Shown here piece by piece: positions 59,873 through 64,000 of a DNA stretch of 64,000 nucleotides; the first letter of the stretch is position 1; every line of letters starts with the position of its first letter. The position numbers and the translations under genes were made by a program. The notes below the pieces were generated by a model. It was not told the origin of the DNA. It saw nothing but the letters and a program-made list of their open reading frames with translations, and searched no databases. The DNA lies in the NCBI RefSeq assembly GCF_000203815.1, contig NW_004457729.1, forward strand, positions 3,968,674 to 4,032,673, written 5' to 3'. Origin of the DNA: Cavenderia fasciculata (lineage: Eukaryota > Evosea > Eumycetozoa > Acytosteliales > Cavenderiaceae).

Positions 59873-61115
59873 ATGATATTTTCAGATTTATTCAAACCAA
59901 CATCAACAGAGTTGAATGGATTTATATTATTTGATGATAGTTTATTATCAAGTGGAGAGAAACTATTAAACTATCTATATGGTCGTTATCTAACTGGTAC
60001 AGGATCAAATCATCGTAATATATGGTTTATCAATTTTAGTTTACCTTTACATTATTATAAATCATTATATAATCATTATAAATCGTAAGCAAATAGAAAG
60101 AAAGAATAGAAATAGAGATAGAGTATTTGTTTGTTAACATATATACGTTAGTAACTTTATAGTAATTGATTGTTATACAAATCCATTAAATTGGAATCAA
60201 CATAATATATCATTAAATGATAGTAGTAGTAGTAACAGTGGACCTATAACAATATCATGTGATGGTAATCATAATTCAATTGTATCAACATTACAATCAA
60301 TCTATCAAAATGAAAAGATACCAATCAAATTAAAAGAACGTCCATTGATTATTGTCAATTCACTTAGTTCTTTAATTTTAAAGGATGGTTTATCTGAAAC
60401 TTGTCATTTATTAAGAACTCTAATCAATATTAATCTTAAACAACAACAAACAACAACAAAAACAACAAAAACAACAACAAAAACAACAATTAAAAATAGC
60501 AACAAGATAACAACAGGTATTGAAGGTAGTATAGATAATGCAAAGTTTAAACAAACAATGGAAAGAACATTTATAAGTGTTTTTGGTATATTTCATAGTG
60601 ATCTTCATTATACTGATCGTACCATACAAAGACAATTGGAGTATCTTTCAACTACAGCCATCTCTGTTACCCCATTACCAGCAAACATTCAATTATCACA
60701 ATCATTAATGACCAATGCATATGAGGCTACCATTACAGTTTTAAACAAAAAAAGATCTGGTAGAGTTGTTAGAAATGTAAGAAGAAAAAGAGAAAAAAAG
60801 AAAAAGAGAAAAAAGAAATTAATATTACTTTTTTATTTTTAGGTTGAATATTATTATGAAAAGAATGGTATAAATGGTTATTTAGCATTTGATTCAGCAG
60901 AATCATTGGAAAAGAAACCAGAGATTAAAGAATTGGATCCAACAGAAAATCTTTCATTTAATCTTAAACTAAGTGAAGATGAACGTGCAGCCAAAGATGC
61001 AGTAGTATTACCATATATGAGAACCAATGATGGTTCTGCAAATTTATTAATTATTGAAGATCCAGATGAAGAAGATTATGATGATGAAGATCCAGATGAT
61101 GATCTTGATATTTAA
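59873..61115 (+). CDS. elp5: Elongator complex protein 5 (ELP5)
   Basis: Exons are 59873-60084, 60152-60776 and 60843-61115; 369 aa. Intron 1 ends at GTTAG|TAAC; a nearer TATAG would break the frame. The RecA-like N-terminal part reads GFILFDDSLLSSGEKLLNYL and PLIIVNSLSSLI. A Thr/Lys-rich insertion (about 180-205) interrupts it. The diagnostic C-terminal motif is NLSFNLKLSEDERAAKDAVV followed by LPY, and the protein ends in an acidic tail. With ELP4 and ELP6 it forms the Elongator accessory ring needed for wobble-uridine modification of tRNAs. Confidence 0.88.
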
Positions 61116-61272
61116 AAATAATATTTTTTATTAAATAAGCAACCTTTATTTGAAATGTTAACATTTTATTATCAAGGTTAGGGTTTTATCCTTCCTTTTC
61201 TCATCTCTCTTTTATTTATTTTTTTGTATTATTTCATATATTTGTATACAGCAGCAGATAATCAAAAGGAGA

Positions 61273-61855
61273 ATGAATAAAAAAAAAAAGAATCCTCTTA
61301 GAGCAATAAAATTGGAAGAAACTAGATTAAAGAAATTGGCTGATACTTATTTGGTAGAGTCTAGACATTTACCCATTCAAATATACAATAGACTTCATTT
61401 CACAAAGCCAGTCAACAACAAATTGGTTCCATCATTTTCAGAGACCTTTATGTATCTGATACATGAAAAGCATAGACATTATATCAGGGAACCAGGAACT
61501 ATAGAAAGACAGTTCAAAGAAGAGTTTAGAAAAATGAATGTTTATTATCATCGTCAAGTCAAAAAGGACAATTACAAGTCATCAAACAAATTCTCTAGAA
61601 CTCCAAGACTTGGTATATCTCTCAAGAGTAAAAATTTCCTAAAACTATACCTTGAACAAATTTGTAATGATCATTGTTATCATTCTCTTCAACAAGATTT
61701 AAAACATAAATGATGATGATGATGATAGTGATGATGATGAACCTTTTGATAATAATATTTTTAATAATCAAAAAAATCAAAATAATAATAATAATAATAA
61801 TAATAATTTTGATGATAATATCAAAAGGGAGATTATTGATGTCGACAGTCTATGA
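61273..61855 (+). CDS. Orphan basic protein with probable frameshift before an acidic/Asn-rich tail
   Basis: The frame opens MNKKKKNPLRAIKLEETRLK and stays open for 146 codons to a TGA at 61711-61713, with clear protein character (YLVESRHLPIQIYNRLHF, EFRKMNVYYHRQVKKDNY). Directly after, a different frame reads (D)5SDDDEPFDNNIF, an Asn run, and NIKREIIDVDSL before a stop at 61855. That is typical of a dictyostelid acidic/Asn C-terminus. Removing one A at about 61708-61710 would join the two. No GT/AG intron fits. Either a real frameshift or a sequence error next to a GAT microsatellite is likely. Family not recognised. Confidence 0.6.
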
Positions 61856-61947
61856 AAATACTACAAAACTCTTTATTGATTTTTTTTGTAAATTGATCTA
61901 GATTGAAAATAAATTTTTGTATAATTGTTTTTGGAAATTACGTCTCT

Positions 61948-62262
61948 TTATGGTTTACCAGCACAAGCATTCTTCTTTAAACATTCACCAATACGAGCTA
62001 AATTTTGAATACGACACTAAAATATTTTTATATTAAATTATAAATTAGTTTTGTTATTTACCATGTTGATCTGTTTTTTTTTACTTACACCTATATCAGC
62101 CTTTCCATTGGCATCTTCTGCACAGACAGCAGCACTAAAATCAGTAAAACATTTCTTGCATGATGGTGATTGAACATCGGTCGTTGCCTGTGCAATTGGA
62201 CTCATCACCATGAAACATAAAACAATGGCAACAATAATTAATTTAATTATATTTTTAAACAT
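61948..62262 (-). CDS. Small secreted cysteine-containing protein, 80 aa
   Basis: Exons are 62262-62089 and 62016-61948, phase 0. A signal peptide (residues 1-26, IIKLIIVAIVLCFMVM) precedes a mature chain of about 54 residues with six Cys (CKKC, VC, CRIQ, ECLKKNAC), suitable for three disulfides. The C-terminus is ACAGKP. It may be a saposin-like or antimicrobial-type peptide or a developmental secreted factor; no family is recognised. It lies convergent to the orphan gene ending at 61855. Confidence 0.8.
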
Positions 62263-62619
62263 TTTAGAAAAGAAATTTAGGAAATTGGAAATTAGATTAG
62301 ATTAAGTAATAATTATTATATTAACAAAAAAAAAAAATGATAATGAATTAGAGTTCAATTGAGAATTTGATCTAGAGTGAGACTGACTGATTCATCACAA
62401 CAATGAAATTAAACAAATTAACCCACTCTTTACAAAGAGTATACTGTGAGAGCTGCAGTGAAGTGATATGATCTATATCAAAAGTGTAGTATACTCACTC
62501 AAATATGATTTCATATGAAAGTTGGTGGGGGGGTTTTTTTTTTTTTGGCATTGGTATTTCCATCGATACAACTCTATTGATTGTGTGGGTTATTTTCACA
62601 TATGACTATAGTATTTTAT
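62263..62619. other. Spacer between the small secreted protein and NPC1
   Basis: AT-rich, with a G7 run next to a T13 run (about 62527-62546). No gene is seen; it presumably holds the small gene's promoter and the NPC1 3' end signals. Confidence 0.5.
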
Positions 62620-64000
62620 TTACTGAGCAACATTGATATCAATTTCTTCAGCTGGTCTATAGGGATTACGATTTCTACAAAGTTTTGAAAAGTTGAATAT
62701 ATCAAATCCAAAGAAACTTAATAAAATTGGTAAAAGTACTAATCCATGTAATGCACCAAGAATAACAATTGAAATATACATTCTAAAATAATAAACTCTA
62801 AATATTTCAGAACTAAAAAAAAATAGAAAAAGATTAATAAATATTTTTCAATTTCTTTCTTTCTTTCTTTCTATTTTCTATTACTTTGAAAAAGCTAAAA
62901 CTAAAACACCTAATAATTTTGTAATAAAAATACCACTAACAATTGAACTACCAACTTGGTTTAGAGCATATTTTGATTTTTGAGACTTGTCAAGAGTTGG
63001 AGGTGCTCTAATAAATGCATGAGCAATATGTACACAAAATTCTATTGATATACCAATTGCCATGACAACATTGACTACTGAAACTGCATTGAGACTGACG
63101 TTCCAGAGGTACATGACACCAAGTAAATCTATTGAAACCATACCAACACATATTACAACCAAAAGTGATATCATTGGATTTGTGAGTAGTAATAGACATA
63201 CTATAAATACACCAGCCAATGCAAGACCAATATCCATAACTGCTATTTTTTGAATGGTCAAATATTGTTCAAAATAGACATAAAATACAGAATAGACAAA
63301 TACTGGTAATCCTTGAGATGTAAAATGATCTGCCAAATAATAGGCAGCCTTGATTGCATTGATGAAATCATTTTGAGTACGAAGTGTTGAATGATAACCA
63401 TCAAGACGAGATGCTACAATAGTGGTACCATTTTGAATATTTAAATCTTGTGCATAGGCAAGACCTGTTGATGGACAACTACCACTAACTGTAAAGTTGA
63501 AAAAGGTTGGAAGGTATTTTACAAATTGTTCTGGTGGTGGACGATCCTTGTCATTCAATGTAAAACATGCTGTGCAATTGGAATCTGGTATACTTGGATC
63601 ACATGGTGTTGAATCTGGCATGAATCCACAACAATCTGGATTGGCAGACCATAACAAGTAATCATCCAACCATGAACTAATACCTGGGTGGACAAATGGA
63701 GCATTGTTGAATATATTCGATACAGAGCTATCTGTACAATTTTGAATGGTACATAGAGCATTTTGACTGGAGAAATCGGTATAATTATAGTTTCCCTTGA
63801 CAACAATATAAAATGGTGGTCCAACCTCTAGGTATTCAGCCATTTGACTAAAATATTGTTGAAGATAACTATCACTTGGAAGGGCGACACGTTGATCTAG
63901 ACCCAATGTCAAACTAAACGACAATGACAAGGCAATTAAAAATGCACCAATAAATATAATGACTGCACCAACTTTTACAATTGGATTCATTATAAATGGA
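62620..64000 (-). CDS. npc1: NPC1-type lysosomal sterol transporter, C-terminal part (runs off the window)
   Basis: Visible exons are 64000-62885 (continuing past the edge) and 62812-62620. The sequence covers the third luminal domain with its Cys pairs (DCCGFMPDSTPCDPS, NCTACF) and N-glycosylation sites. It then covers the last group of membrane helices (VFIVCLLLLTNPMISLLVVI, LLGVMYLWNVSLNAVSVVNV, IEFCVHIAHAF) and the NPC1-type ending IFRVYYFRMYISIVILGALH followed by GLVLLPILLSF. The tail is about 28 residues without an evident LLNF-type lysosomal signal. NPC1 exports cholesterol from late endosomes and lysosomes. The frame stays open upstream of ATG 63990, so that Met is internal. Confidence 0.92.

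Overview
The window is AT-rich nuclear DNA from a social amoeba (dictyostelid). The evidence is short AT-rich introns with GTAAGT/GTATGT donors and T-rich AG acceptors, Asn/Gln/Thr homopolymers in proteins, lineage-typical families (ankyrin-like proteins with 28-residue RTEGCT repeats, LRR/TIG/EGF surface proteins resembling ComC) and C-ending codons in highly expressed genes such as Hsp60. I cannot name the species. Exon structures were read by hand; for nearly every multi-exon gene the exon lengths and phases add up to an open frame, which is the main support for the coordinates.

Layout. 0-7 kb: the end of an unknown gene, an ankyrin-like gene, two tandem Rab-like genes that have lost key GTP-binding residues, and a STE20 (OSR1/SPAK-type) kinase carrying an RS-rich tail. 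7-11.4 kb: a gene-poor 4.4 kb stretch of microsatellites, a TG-rich box and two weak candidate RNA elements. 11.4-16.4 kb: a GTPase-like/ankyrin-like fusion and two paralogous secreted proteins with Ser/Gly linkers. 17-31.8 kb: housekeeping genes (WDR7-like, FKBP12-like, an EF-hand-like protein, Nup107), then acyloxyacyl hydrolase and a membrane-anchored ankyrin-like protein.

32-41 kb is the accessory heart of the window. It has two tandem micro-genes (46 and 44 aa), an ankyrin-like gene interrupted at an A run, a compositionally foreign ORF of about 560 codons that I do not recognise, and broken copies of the LRR/TIG/EGF family. 41-57 kb: Hsp60, the WDR33-type polyadenylation factor, tRNA-Pro(UGG), a pair of intact LRR/TIG/EGF genes in inverted orientation, proteasome alpha-4, and an orphan 313-aa protein. 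57-64 kb: ribosomal protein L7 with a scrambled set of copies of its own 3' end, Elongator subunit ELP5, an orphan gene with a probable frameshift, a small secreted Cys-rich protein and the 3' part of an NPC1 gene.

There are no operons. Functional themes are the cell surface and lysosome (NPC1, acyloxyacyl hydrolase, WDR7-like V-ATPase regulator, surface receptors), which fits a bacterivorous amoeba, set among core nuclear, proteasome and translation genes. The strongest leads for something undescribed are the foreign-looking ORF at 35.9-37.6 kb, the paired pseudo-Rab genes, the micro-gene pair and the rearranged L7 3' end.
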